Source: an uncultured Bacteroidales bacterium (GTDB lineage Bacteria; Bacteroidota; Bacteroidia; Bacteroidales; P3). Taken from it: 64,000 bases of DNA. Where the stretch lies: the NCBI GenBank assembly GCA_900316055.1, contig ONBK01000001.1, positions 62,001 through 126,000 of the forward strand, given 5' to 3'. A program made the translations under genes and the position numbers. Positions within the stretch are counted from its first letter, which is position 1. Every line of letters starts with the position of its first letter. The notes under the pieces were generated by a model. That model did not search any database, was not told where the DNA came from, and worked only from the letters and a program-made list of their open reading frames with translations. Shown here one piece after another: positions 26,936 through 33,852 of the stretch.

Positions 26936-26967
26936 AAATTAAGAATTAAGAGTTAAGAATTAAGAAT
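26936..26967. repeat. TTAAGAATTAAGAGTT repeat covering the rnfB stop
   Basis: Degenerate heptamers AATTAAG/AGTTAAG fill the rnfB-rnfC spacer and supply the rnfB stop codon (26960-26962) and its last Asn-Ser codons. Similar units are at 31900-31940 and 54346-54370. Confidence 0.6.
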
Positions 26968-27862
26968 TAGCTTCCGCTGTAGGAGTTTGAGGAGCGGGAG
27001 CTCCGGGAGCCTCTGCCGGCTTCGGGGCTGGCTTTACGGCGGGAGCCGGGAAGTTAACATCCGTGATGGCATGCACGGGGCACTCGGTGACACACTTGCG
27101 GCAGGCCTTGCACTTGGTAAAGTCAATATAGGCCACATTATCGGTCACCGTGATGGCCTCGAAGGGACACACCTTGGCACACTTTCCACATCCAATACAA
27201 GCATTCTTGCAGGTCTTCATAGCCACAGCACCTTTCTCCTTGTTGATGCAGCGGACATAGACGCGACGACCCTTGTTGCCCTTGTTACGAAGCTCGATGA
27301 CACGACGCGGACAGGCCTTGGCGCAGGCACCGCAGGCCGTACATTTCTCTTCGTCGACCACCGGGGTACATGTCTCGGGATCCATGTGGATGGCATCAAA
27401 CTGACAGGCGGCCACGCAGTCGCCACATCCCAGACATCCGAAGGGGCAGCCGTTCTCACCGGTGTAGACCGTCGCCGCAAAGGCACAACTGCGGAGACCG
27501 TCGTAGTTCGAACGTCGATTCTCACCGCAGTTGGCGGGATGACAGCGTACCACTGCCACCTGAGGTTCGCCTTGCTCGACAGCGCAGCCGAGGAGTTCGG
27601 CAATCTTGGCCGCCACAGCGTCGCCACCGGGGGCGCAACGCAAACCCTCCAGGCTATGTTGGGCCACGCAGGCCTCAGCAAAAGCGCGACAGCCAGCCTT
27701 GCCACAGCCGCCGCAGTTGGCGCCGGGGAGAACCTCGGCCACTTCATCAATCAGTGGGTCTTCGACCACCTTGAATTTTTGGGCTACAAAATAGAGCACC
27801 ACGGCAAAGAAGGCGCCTATCACGCCTAAAACGATTACCGCAATCAAGATTTGTTGAGTCAT
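26960..27862 (-). CDS. rnfB: Rnf electron transport complex subunit B
   Basis: The protein is 300 residues. An N-terminal membrane helix (VIVLGVIGAFFAVVLYFVA) is followed by the Fe-S motif with Cys50, Cys53, Cys58 and Cys75. Then come several 4Fe-4S ferredoxin motifs, for example CGDCVAACQFDAIHMD, CTACGACAKACPR, CIGCGKCAKVCPF and CKACRKCVTECPV. It accepts electrons from reduced ferredoxin. The C-terminal tail is alanine/proline-rich. It is the first gene of the operon and has a strong promoter upstream. Its final codons and stop lie in a low-complexity repeat. Confidence 0.95.
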   Translation of the reverse strand: MTQQILIAVIVLGVIGAFFAVVLYFVAQKFKVVEDPLIDEVAEVLPGANCGGCGKAGCRAFAEACVAQHSLEGLRCAPGGDAVAAKIAELLGCAVEQGEPQVAVVRCHPANCGENRRSNYDGLRSCAFAATVYTGENGCPFGCLGCGDCVAACQFDAIHMDPETCTPVVDEEKCTACGACAKACPRRVIELRNKGNKGRRVYVRCINKEKGAVAMKTCKNACIGCGKCAKVCPFEAITVTDNVAYIDFTKCKACRKCVTECPVHAITDVNFPAPAVKPAPKPAEAPGAPAPQTPTAEANS

Positions 27863-27927
27863 GTTATTATTTTGTATTTTAGGTTTCTACTGCGTTTTTA
27901 TAATAAAAATATTCCAATAAGCGATTG

Positions 27928-27958
27928 CAAAAATACGCAAAATATATTGAACGGCAAA
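27928..27958 (-). promoter_or_regulatory. Promoter of the rnf operon
   Basis: On the minus strand TTTG (27955-27958) and TATTTTTG (27928-27935) are separated by exactly 19 bases. The leader to the rnfB start is about 60 bases. It stands back to back with the promoter of the usp gene, separated by under 70 bases of AT-rich DNA. Confidence 0.78.
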
Positions 27959-28026
27959 ATTTTTTTTTCCACAATTGTCAATAACGAGTTTTTCTCCTGT
28001 TATTTTTGCTTTTTTTGAAAAAAAAT

Positions 28027-28057
28027 TTTGCCAGTATTATTTTTTTTCGTAATTTTG
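28027..28057 (+). promoter_or_regulatory. Promoter of the universal stress protein gene
   Basis: TTTG (28027-28030) and TAATTTTG (28050-28057) with 19-base spacing place the transcript start near 28064, about 20 bases before the ATG at 28085. This rules out the earlier in-frame ATG at 28028 as the start. Confidence 0.78.
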
Positions 28058-28084
28058 TACCCCAAACAACTAATGCACTGTGTT

Positions 28085-28906
28085 ATGAACAAAGTAGTAG
28101 TAGGCTTTGATTTTTCCTCGGGTTCGGCCTATGCCGTTGACCTAGCTATCGACATCGCCAACCGTTGGCAAAACGACATTCGGCTGGTTTATGTGAAAGA
28201 AAAAAAGGAAGATGAGGCTCCCATCCGAGCCGAAATTGAGCGGCGCAACGCCGGCGTGGCCCATCTGCTCAAAGGAATCAAACTGGAGTATGTGTTGCGT
28301 CAGGGCAACCCCGCCGAAGAACTCACCAAACAGGCCGAAGAAGACGAAGCAAGTCTTCTCATTGTGGGTACCCACGGTATGAGCGGCCTCAAAAAGGGCA
28401 TTCTGGGGCGCAACAGCTACCGCACAGTGGAACTTTCTCCCGTGCCTGTATTACTTATTCGCGAGGACTTCAATTTCAATAAAGCCCTCGAAACCATCGT
28501 CGTACCCATCGACAGCAGTGACGACACACGCCAGAAAGCCGCACAGGCCGCCACTTTCGCCAAGACCTTTGGCTCCACCATCCACATTTTGGGTCTTTTC
28601 ACCTCCTCGGCCTCCAGTGTACGTCAAGTGGTGAAAAACTATGTCGGCATGGTGCAACGCTACTTTACAAAAAACAATGTCAACTTTATCACCGAGTTCA
28701 CCGAGGTGAAAGGCAATGTCACTACCGACACCATCGAATATGCCAACAAAGTGAATGCCGACATGATTGCCATCATGACCGAGCAGGAGAGTGCCCTCAC
28801 CTCGCTCATCATGGGTACCTACGCCCAGCAGATGCTCTCGCAGTCGTCCATTCCCGTCCTCACTGTGCGTCCTCGCAAAGTGCTTGCCGACACAGCGAAT
28901 TATTAA
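28085..28906 (+). CDS. Universal stress protein, tandem UspA domains
   Basis: The protein is 273 residues, two UspA folds in tandem. The first covers residues 1-145 (VVVGFDFSSGSAYAVDLAIDIA to VGTHGMSGLKKGILGRNS). The G-x2-G-x9-G-[ST] nucleotide-binding motif is recognisable as GMSGLKKGILGRNS. The second fold (TIVVPIDSSDDTRQKAAQAAT onward) has a less conserved version (TSLIMGTYAQQMLSQSSIPV). It is a cytoplasmic stress-related protein of unclear biochemical role. It starts at the ATG just after a strong promoter. A SPOR-domain gene follows after 18 bases. Confidence 0.88.
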   Translation: MNKVVVGFDFSSGSAYAVDLAIDIANRWQNDIRLVYVKEKKEDEAPIRAEIERRNAGVAHLLKGIKLEYVLRQGNPAEELTKQAEEDEASLLIVGTHGMSGLKKGILGRNSYRTVELSPVPVLLIREDFNFNKALETIVVPIDSSDDTRQKAAQAATFAKTFGSTIHILGLFTSSASSVRQVVKNYVGMVQRYFTKNNVNFITEFTEVKGNVTTDTIEYANKVNADMIAIMTEQESALTSLIMGTYAQQMLSQSSIPVLTVRPRKVLADTANY

Positions 28907-28924
28907 ATCGAAAGGTATAATTAA

Positions 28925-29395
28925 ATGAATAACCGAAAACTATTGAGAATGATGCTCTATGTCAGCATCATTTTCATTTTTCAATTCTCGATTTTCGATT
29001 CGGCGACGGCTCAGAATAGCCGTTTCACCATCAAGGGCGACGTTGCTGTCAACGCCATGGTGGAACGCCATGTGGAATTCAACAACCGAGTGAAGACCAT
29101 CCCCGGATTTCGTGTACAGATAGCCTCTTTTTCGGGTGCCAACTCAAAGAATAGCGCCTTCGGCCTGCGCGACCGTTTTGTTCTCGATTACCCTGCCACC
29201 CAAGCCTATATCGTCTTTGACGAGCCCAACTTCAAAGTGAAGGTCGGAGACTTCCGCACCCGCCTCGAAGCTTATGCTTTCTTACAGCAAATCAAGGACG
29301 TATACAAAGGATACATCATCAAAGACAACATCAACCCTGAACCTCCCGTCGTCGATGACTATGCCCCCGACGACTTGGAGAACGAGATGGAATAA
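28925..29395 (+). CDS. Exported SPOR-domain protein
   Basis: The protein is 156 residues. A signal peptide (MMLYVSIIFIFQFSIFDSATAQ) has a hydrophobic part partly encoded by TTTTCATTTTTCAATTCTCGATTTTC units resembling the intergenic repeats. The mature protein contains a SPOR domain (GFRVQIASFSG, then NFKVKVGDFRTRLEAYAFLQQI), which binds denuded peptidoglycan glycans. It probably acts in the periplasm at sites of wall remodelling. It follows the usp gene by 18 bases, in the same transcript. The acidic C-terminal tail has no recognisable function. Confidence 0.82.
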   Translation: MNNRKLLRMMLYVSIIFIFQFSIFDSATAQNSRFTIKGDVAVNAMVERHVEFNNRVKTIPGFRVQIASFSGANSKNSAFGLRDRFVLDYPATQAYIVFDEPNFKVKVGDFRTRLEAYAFLQQIKDVYKGYIIKDNINPEPPVVDDYAPDDLENEME

Positions 29396-29447
29396 ATCCT
29401 TAATTCAGACGAATCGTGGGCAACTCCGAAGGTCGGCGCCCCACACA

Positions 29448-30524
29448 TCAGACAAACAAAGCGGCGGCGATTCCGTCGGCGTGGAGGAGACCTTCGGGCG
29501 TGGGCTCATACCTCCAACCTCCAACCTCCGACCTGACAACAATCCAGCCACTATCGACATACGGTTGCATCTCACGATGCAGCCTTTCTTTATATTGTTC
29601 TGGCACTTGCGCCAGTGACACTCCGCGCGTGGTGCGGAGGGCGGTCATCAGGAGTTCATTGTAAGCATCGGCTTCGGTCAGGGTTTCCTGTTCGAAAGTG
29701 CCATCCGGCTTGTTCCACCTCCGGCGAAATCCGTCGAAGCTGTGGGCACCGGGGCCAAGGCCCAGGTAAGGGGTGCGGTTCCAATAGCGGCTGTTATGGC
29801 GTGATTCGAATCCCGGCCGGGCAAAATTGCTCACTTCATACTGCAGGAATCCGGCATCGGAAAACTGCTGACACAAAGAATGATACTGCCGCACCACCTC
29901 CTCTTCGTCGGGCAGCTCCACCCTCCCCTGCTCCACCTGCACTGCCAACGCGGTACCGGATTCGACGGTGAGGGCGTAAGCTGAAAGATGAGAGACCTTA
30001 CTAGCCAAACTAGTCATACTAGTTAAACTAGTCATACTAGGAAGCCCATAGATGAAATCCACGCTGATATTGTCAAAGCCAGCCTTGTGGGCATTCTCCA
30101 CAGCGTCTATCGCCTGCCGTGCAGTATGCCGACGGTTGAGCAGCCTCAGCATCTCGTCGTCGAGACTTTGGATGCCGATGCTCAAACGGTTGACAAGACC
30201 TAATTTCTTGAGCCCCTGCAGATAACCGATAGTCAAATCCTCGGGGTTGGCCTCGAGGGTCACCTCTTCGACTTGCGAAAGGTCGAAGTTGTCGTGCAGG
30301 GCCTTCACAATACGTTCCAACTGTTCGATGGGCAGAATACTGGGAGTTCCACCTCCGAAATATACCGTCTTAATGGGATGCGCCTGCTCGTCACGTCGCT
30401 GCCGCATCTCTTCGATGAGTGCGTCGACATAACTATCCATTCTCCACTTTCCACCTTCCACTTTGGAGAAGAAAGCGCAGTAGGTACACTTGCGGTGACA
30501 GAAGGGGACGTGAATGTATATCAT
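29448..30524 (-). CDS. hemW: Radical SAM heme chaperone HemW (coproporphyrinogen III oxidase-like)
   Basis: The protein is 358 residues. The radical SAM cluster motif near the N-terminus reads CHRKCTYCAF with Cys9, Cys13 and Cys16. GGGTPSIL, NPEDLT, SIGIQSLDDEMLRLLNRRHT, YGLP and GLGPGAHSF follow. The Cys at the start of the motif (FCHRKC) is typical of HemW rather than true HemN. It probably delivers heme to proteins. Two low-complexity stretches interrupt it: KVEGGKWRMD at about residues 20-30 and SMTSLTSMTSLASK at about 162-175, both encoded by repeat units. The second replaces a surface helix of the family. It overlaps meaB by 4 bases. Confidence 0.88.
   Translation of the reverse strand: MIYIHVPFCHRKCTYCAFFSKVEGGKWRMDSYVDALIEEMRQRRDEQAHPIKTVYFGGGTPSILPIEQLERIVKALHDNFDLSQVEEVTLEANPEDLTIGYLQGLKKLGLVNRLSIGIQSLDDEMLRLLNRRHTARQAIDAVENAHKAGFDNISVDFIYGLPSMTSLTSMTSLASKVSHLSAYALTVESGTALAVQVEQGRVELPDEEEVVRQYHSLCQQFSDAGFLQYEVSNFARPGFESRHNSRYWNRTPYLGLGPGAHSFDGFRRRWNKPDGTFEQETLTEADAYNELLMTALRTTRGVSLAQVPEQYKERLHREMQPYVDSGWIVVRSEVGGWRYEPTPEGLLHADGIAAALFV
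30001..30040 (-). repeat. In-frame ACTAGT repeat in hemW
   Basis: Units CTAGTCATACTAGTTAAACT encode SMTSLTSMTSL. The same ACTAGTT units lie next to dnaG at 17298-17342. ACTAGT is itself palindromic. Confidence 0.65.
30438..30466 (-). repeat. In-frame GGAAAGTGGA repeat in hemW
   Basis: Units of CCACTTTCCACCTTCCACTTT type on the plus strand encode KVEGGKWRM in hemW. The same units encode VESGKWKVEST in the GNAT-HD gene at 57434-57464. Confidence 0.65.
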
Positions 30525-31606
30525 CCGAGGAGTTGGTCTGCTGCGGCGTAGGGGCTAATCTTGTTCTCGAGGATATCCTTACTCAGCTGCTCGATGCGTT
30601 CCTCGATGCCGGGGGCGCTGTAGAAACGCTCGCGGAGGCCATTCTCTATGGCCTCGGTCATGATGCGGAGGTTCTGCTGCTGGCGTTTCTGATAGAAATA
30701 GCCGTTGCCCTTGGTGAAGGTGACATAATCCATCACCGAGTTCCAAAGTTCCTCGACACCCTCCTTGGTATAGGCCGAACAGAGGGTCACCTTGACCGTC
30801 CATCCGCTTTCGGGCATGGGGAAGAGGTGCAGGGCGTTGCGGAACTGACCTGCTGAGAGTTCGGAGCGCTGCTTGTCGAGCTCGCACTTGTTGATGGCAA
30901 TCATGTCGGCCATCTCCATGATGCCACGCTTGATACCCTGAAGCTCGTCACCGGTATTGGCCAGCTGTAGCAGCAGGAAGAAGTCGACCATCGAATGCGC
31001 CGCCACCTCGCTCTGTCCAACACCCACAGTTTCAACAATCACCACGTCAAATCCTGCCGCCTCACAGAGGGTGATAATCTCGCGCGTCTTGCGCGCCACG
31101 CCACCCAGCGAACCTGCCGAGGGGGAAGGACGGATGAAGGCATTGGGGTCGACCGAGAGCTCTTCCATGCGGGTCTTGTCGCCAAGGATGGAACCTTTCG
31201 ATCGCTCGCTACTGGGGTCGATAGCAAGGACAGCCACCTTGTGGTTATGGGCGGTAAGCATCTTTCCGAGAGCTTCGATGAGGGTGCTCTTACCGGCACC
31301 GGGGACACCGGTGATACCCAAGCGCACACTCTTGCCGCTGTAGGGCAGGCAGCGCTCGATAACCTCTTGGGCCTTCCTTTGGTGCTCAAAGCGCGAGCTC
31401 TCCACAAGGGTGATGGCGCGGCTGAGGAGGGTGCGGTCACCGTGAAGGATACCGCTCACGAGTTCCTCAACGGTAGGTTCTTGACGCTTGCGGGCGCGCA
31501 TGCGCTCAAGGTAGATGTTGCTTACCTGCTCGGGTTGCTTGACGCCTTCCATAACGTTCAGTGCCGAGTCGTATTCGAAATTACTATATAGGTGTTTATC
31601 ATCCAT
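30521..31606 (-). CDS. meaB: Methylmalonyl-CoA mutase-associated GTPase MeaB
   Basis: The protein is 361 residues. It has the G3E-type P-loop GVPGAGKSTLIEALG, AVLAIDPSSERSKGSILGDKTRM, VETVGVGQSEVAAHSMVDFF and AINKCELDK, which is the NKxD-like base-recognition motif. MeaB loads and protects the adenosylcobalamin-dependent methylmalonyl-CoA mutase, a step of the succinate-propionate route common in Bacteroidales. The mutase itself is not in the window. The stop overlaps the start of hemW by 4 bases, so the two are translationally coupled. Confidence 0.93.
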   Translation of the reverse strand: MDDKHLYSNFEYDSALNVMEGVKQPEQVSNIYLERMRARKRQEPTVEELVSGILHGDRTLLSRAITLVESSRFEHQRKAQEVIERCLPYSGKSVRLGITGVPGAGKSTLIEALGKMLTAHNHKVAVLAIDPSSERSKGSILGDKTRMEELSVDPNAFIRPSPSAGSLGGVARKTREIITLCEAAGFDVVIVETVGVGQSEVAAHSMVDFFLLLQLANTGDELQGIKRGIMEMADMIAINKCELDKQRSELSAGQFRNALHLFPMPESGWTVKVTLCSAYTKEGVEELWNSVMDYVTFTKGNGYFYQKRQQQNLRIMTEAIENGLRERFYSAPGIEERIEQLSKDILENKISPYAAADQLLG

Positions 31607-31671
31607 AATTACGATAATAACGTAAAATGTGCCTATAGCCTCATGCCTCTTACCTCACACCTCCTACCTAA

Positions 31672-31704
31672 ATCAAAAAGCGGTCTTTTTGACCGCTTTT
31701 TGAT
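31672..31704. terminator. Terminator after tRNA-Met
   Basis: A 14-base perfect stem (ATCAAAAAGCGGTC and its complement) with a TTTTT loop and T-runs on both sides lies 4 bases from the tRNA 3' end. It separates the tRNA from meaB. The spacer between it and meaB (31638-31671) holds CCTCTTACCTCACACCTCC-like repeats. Confidence 0.85.
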
Positions 31705-31707
31705 GTA

Positions 31708-31784
31708 TGGTAGCGGGAATCAGACTTGAACTGATGACCTCCGGGTTATGAATCCAGCGCTCTAACCAGCTGAGCTATCCCGCC
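31708..31784 (-). tRNA. tRNA-Met (anticodon CAT)
   Basis: On the minus strand a complete cloverleaf can be drawn: acceptor GGCGGGA with TCCCGCT, D-arm GCTCAGCTGGTTAGAGC, anticodon loop TTCATAA, T-arm with GTTCAAGTC, and an encoded CCA end (31708-31710). The G1-U72 wobble and loop resemble elongator tRNA-Met of Bacteroidota. A CAT anticodon could also belong to a tRNA-Ile modified by lysidine synthase, which I think less likely. Confidence 0.9.
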
Positions 31785-31807
31785 ATTTCACTTTTTGAAA
31801 ACGGGTG

Positions 31808-31838
31808 CAAAAGTACTAACATTTTCCGATATGGCAAA
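31808..31838 (-). promoter_or_regulatory. Promoter of tRNA-Met
   Basis: On the minus strand TTTG (31835-31838) and TACTTTTG (31808-31815) are separated by 19 bases, about 24 bases upstream of the mature tRNA 5' end. Confidence 0.75.
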
Positions 31839-31847
31839 ATTATTTTT

Positions 31848-31940
31848 AGTTTAAAGTTCAAAGTTTAAAGTTTAAAGCTAATTATCAATAATATACAATA
31901 TCAAAAATTCTTAATCCTTAATTCCTAATTCTTAATTAAT
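31848..31940. repeat. Repeat block between tRNA-Met promoter and anmK, covering the anmK stop
   Basis: AGTTTAAAGTTCAAAG units are followed by a short unique AT stretch and then TTCTTAATCCTTAATTCCTAA units. The anmK stop (31925-31927) is inside the last units, so the final codons (IKN) come from the repeat. Confidence 0.6.
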
Positions 31941-33004
31941 CCAGCGATATTTCCGCCTATCGAGTCGAATTTTGCCCCTGTGACGGAAGCCAAAGTATTG
32001 ACCTTTTCCGTAAGTCGCAGATAACCAAGCAGGGCGAAAATAAGAGCTTCCTTGTAGTTGACAATCCCCGGGTCGGGGACAGTCATCTGCACCTCGGTGC
32101 AGTATTTACCAATCATCTCAAGCAAATAACTGTTCCAAGCGCCGCCTCCCGTCACCAGGAGTGTCTTTATCTGCTGCCGTTCAACCACCCGGGCAATCTG
32201 TATGGCAATGTGAGAGGTGACGGTGGCCAGCGCGTCGCGCGTATGCGACAACGAGGGGACAACCCCGAGAAAATCTTTCACCAACGGCCAGAACTGGCCG
32301 ACGAACCATTCCTTGCCAAGCGATTTGGGCCCTTCGGCGGCATAGTATTCCAGCGCATCGAGGTCGTGCAGCAGACAGGTGTGCACCTCACCGCTGCGAG
32401 CATTGGAGCCCCCTTTATCGAAAGGATAGCCAAGGATAGCAGCCAAGCGGTTGAGCGCCATATTACAAGGGCAGATATCAAACGCTACGCGTTCAGACCT
32501 CCTACCTCCTGCCTCATACCTAAAAGAGATGTTCGCAATTCCGCCGAGGTTCAAACAGGCATCATACTCGCCAAACAGCAATTCGTCGCCGATAGGCACC
32601 AGCGGTGCCCCCTGACCACCAAGGGCCACGTCGAGGGTGCGGAAGTTGAAAACCACCGGCAGGCCCGTTTCAGCGGCAATGGCGTCGCCGTCACCGATTT
32701 GTGTTGTCAGACCTAAATGCGGCTGGTGAAATATCGTATGGCCATGCGAGGCGATAGCCTCAGGGCGTTCCTTGCCCTCGAGGAAGCGGTTGATGGTGCG
32801 ACCGAAGAGGTGTCCCAACTCCACATTGGCGAGGGCATATTCGTAGGCAGAAGCCTTCTCGAGTGTCGACAGCCGCTGCTTCCACTCGGCCAAGTAAGGC
32901 ACCGTCTCTGCCGCCAACACCTTGTATCCCTGCTCGTTGATATTACAAAGTGCCAAATCAATTCCATCGAGCGACGTACCCGACATCAAACCCAGAATCT
33001 TCAT
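31925..33004 (-). CDS. anmK: Anhydro-N-acetylmuramic acid kinase
   Basis: The protein is 359 residues from the ATG at 33004; a longer frame extends upstream but would overlap the promoter. LGLMSGTSLDGIDLALC at the N-terminus is the ATP/phosphate loop. ASHGHTIFHQP, IGDGDAIAAETGLPVV and GGQGAPLVPIGD follow, with LLVTGGGAWNSYL near the C-terminus. It phosphorylates and opens anhydro-MurNAc during recycling of cell wall sugars. Residues about 162-169 (RYEAGGRR) are encoded by AGGAGGTAGGAGGT units matching an intergenic repeat at 31638-31671. The last codons lie in another repeat. Confidence 0.92.
   Translation of the reverse strand: MKILGLMSGTSLDGIDLALCNINEQGYKVLAAETVPYLAEWKQRLSTLEKASAYEYALANVELGHLFGRTINRFLEGKERPEAIASHGHTIFHQPHLGLTTQIGDGDAIAAETGLPVVFNFRTLDVALGGQGAPLVPIGDELLFGEYDACLNLGGIANISFRYEAGGRRSERVAFDICPCNMALNRLAAILGYPFDKGGSNARSGEVHTCLLHDLDALEYYAAEGPKSLGKEWFVGQFWPLVKDFLGVVPSLSHTRDALATVTSHIAIQIARVVERQQIKTLLVTGGGAWNSYLLEMIGKYCTEVQMTVPDPGIVNYKEALIFALLGYLRLTEKVNTLASVTGAKFDSIGGNIAGLIKN
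32497..32521 (-). repeat. In-frame CCTCCTACCT repeat in anmK
   Basis: A 25-base run of ACCTCCTACCTCCTGCCTCA-type units encodes YEAGGRR. An almost identical run lies in the meaB-tRNA spacer (31638-31671), which argues for movement or shared origin rather than chance. Confidence 0.6.
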
Positions 33005-33027
33005 CTTTCCTGTATTAAAAATCGCTG

Positions 33028-33058
33028 CAAAAATACTAAAAATAATCAAAACACCAAA
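33028..33058 (-). promoter_or_regulatory. Promoter of anmK
   Basis: On the minus strand TTTG (33055-33058) and TATTTTTG (33028-33035) are separated by 19 bases, about 24 bases before the ATG at 33004. This supports the shorter start. Confidence 0.75.
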
Positions 33059-33094
33059 GCGGGATAAAATATCCACCACCCCCCTACCCTCGCC

Positions 33095-33175
33095 CCATCA
33101 TCTCCTACCATGGTAGGAGTTAGGTAGGAGTTGGTAAGGAGTTGGGTAGGAGTTGGTAAGGAGATGGTGTTCTGT
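33095..33175. repeat. CCATGG-centred palindromic element upstream of ridA
   Basis: An 18-base perfect palindrome with core TACCATGGTA (33102-33119) is followed by repeated TAGGAGTTGG/TAAGGAGTTGG units. It is the second of three related elements in the window. The remaining gap between anmK and ridA (to 33365) is AT-rich and holds only the two promoters. Confidence 0.7.
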
Positions 33176-33324
33176 ATCAATCACTTATAAATATTAAAAA
33201 ATTGGCAAAAACAGCATTGAGTTCGATTCTCACAAACAAAACTATAACAACCTGATAACAAGCTCAATATACAAATTTACAGACATTTTTACAAGAAAAA
33301 CAATACTAATTCAAAAAAAGTGTG

Positions 33325-33332
33325 TAACTTTG
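33325..33332 (+). promoter_or_regulatory. -7 element of the ridA promoter
   Basis: TAACTTTG lies 33 bases before the ridA ATG and matches the -7 consensus. No TTTG is seen at the expected distance upstream, so the -33 element is weak or absent. Confidence 0.5.
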
Positions 33333-33365
33333 CACCCTCAGAAATTTATATAAATACAAAATAAC

Positions 33366-33740
33366 ATGAAGAAAATCATCAACACTCCCAACGCCCCTGC
33401 GGCCATCGGACCTTACAGTCAGGCTGTCCAAGCCGGCAACACGCTCTACATCTCGGGCCAGATTCCCATCAACCCCGCCACGAAGACTGTCCCTGAGGGT
33501 ATCACCGCCCAAACCGAACAGGTGATGCAGAACATCAAGGCCATCCTCGACGAGGCCGGCTACACCTTCCAGGATGTGGTCAAATCGACCTGCCTGCTGG
33601 CCGACATGGAGTATTTCAAGCCCATGAACGAGGTCTACGCCAAGTATTACAACACCGACTGTCCCGCCCGCGCCGCCTTCGCCGTGAAGGGTCTGCCCAT
33701 GGGCGTCCTCGTCGAGATTGAAACGATTGCAGTAAAATAA
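33366..33740 (+). CDS. ridA: RidA family reactive intermediate/imine deaminase
   Basis: The protein is 124 residues, the standard length. It shows IGPYSQAVQAGNTLYISGQIP near the N-terminus and the conserved substrate-binding arginine in CPARAAFAVKGLPMGVLVEIE at the C-terminus. It hydrolyses reactive enamine/imine products of PLP enzymes such as threonine dehydratase. The bcd gene follows after a 112-base repeat-rich spacer. Co-transcription is possible but not certain. Codon use is of the high-expression C-ending type. Confidence 0.93.
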   Translation: MKKIINTPNAPAAIGPYSQAVQAGNTLYISGQIPINPATKTVPEGITAQTEQVMQNIKAILDEAGYTFQDVVKSTCLLADMEYFKPMNEVYAKYYNTDCPARAAFAVKGLPMGVLVEIETIAVK

Positions 33741-33741
33741 T

Positions 33742-33843
33742 TTAATGTTTATAGGTTAGGGGTTAGAGGTTATAGAAGCCACGCAGCCGAGTACTTTCTG
33801 TCGTCAAATTCAATAACCAATGACCAATAACCAATAACCTTTC
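33742..33843. repeat. GGTTAGAGG/ATAACCA fold-back element between ridA and bcd
   Basis: The left arm is TTTATAGGTTAGGGGTTAGAGG, the centre is GC-containing (ACGCAGCCGAGTACTTTCTG), and the right arm is AATAACCAATGACCAATAACC. The left arm plus its first centre bases recur almost exactly at 35904-36004 before etfA. The two arms can pair through GGTTAT/ATAACC units. Confidence 0.75.
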
Positions 33844-33852
33844 AAAGAGAAT

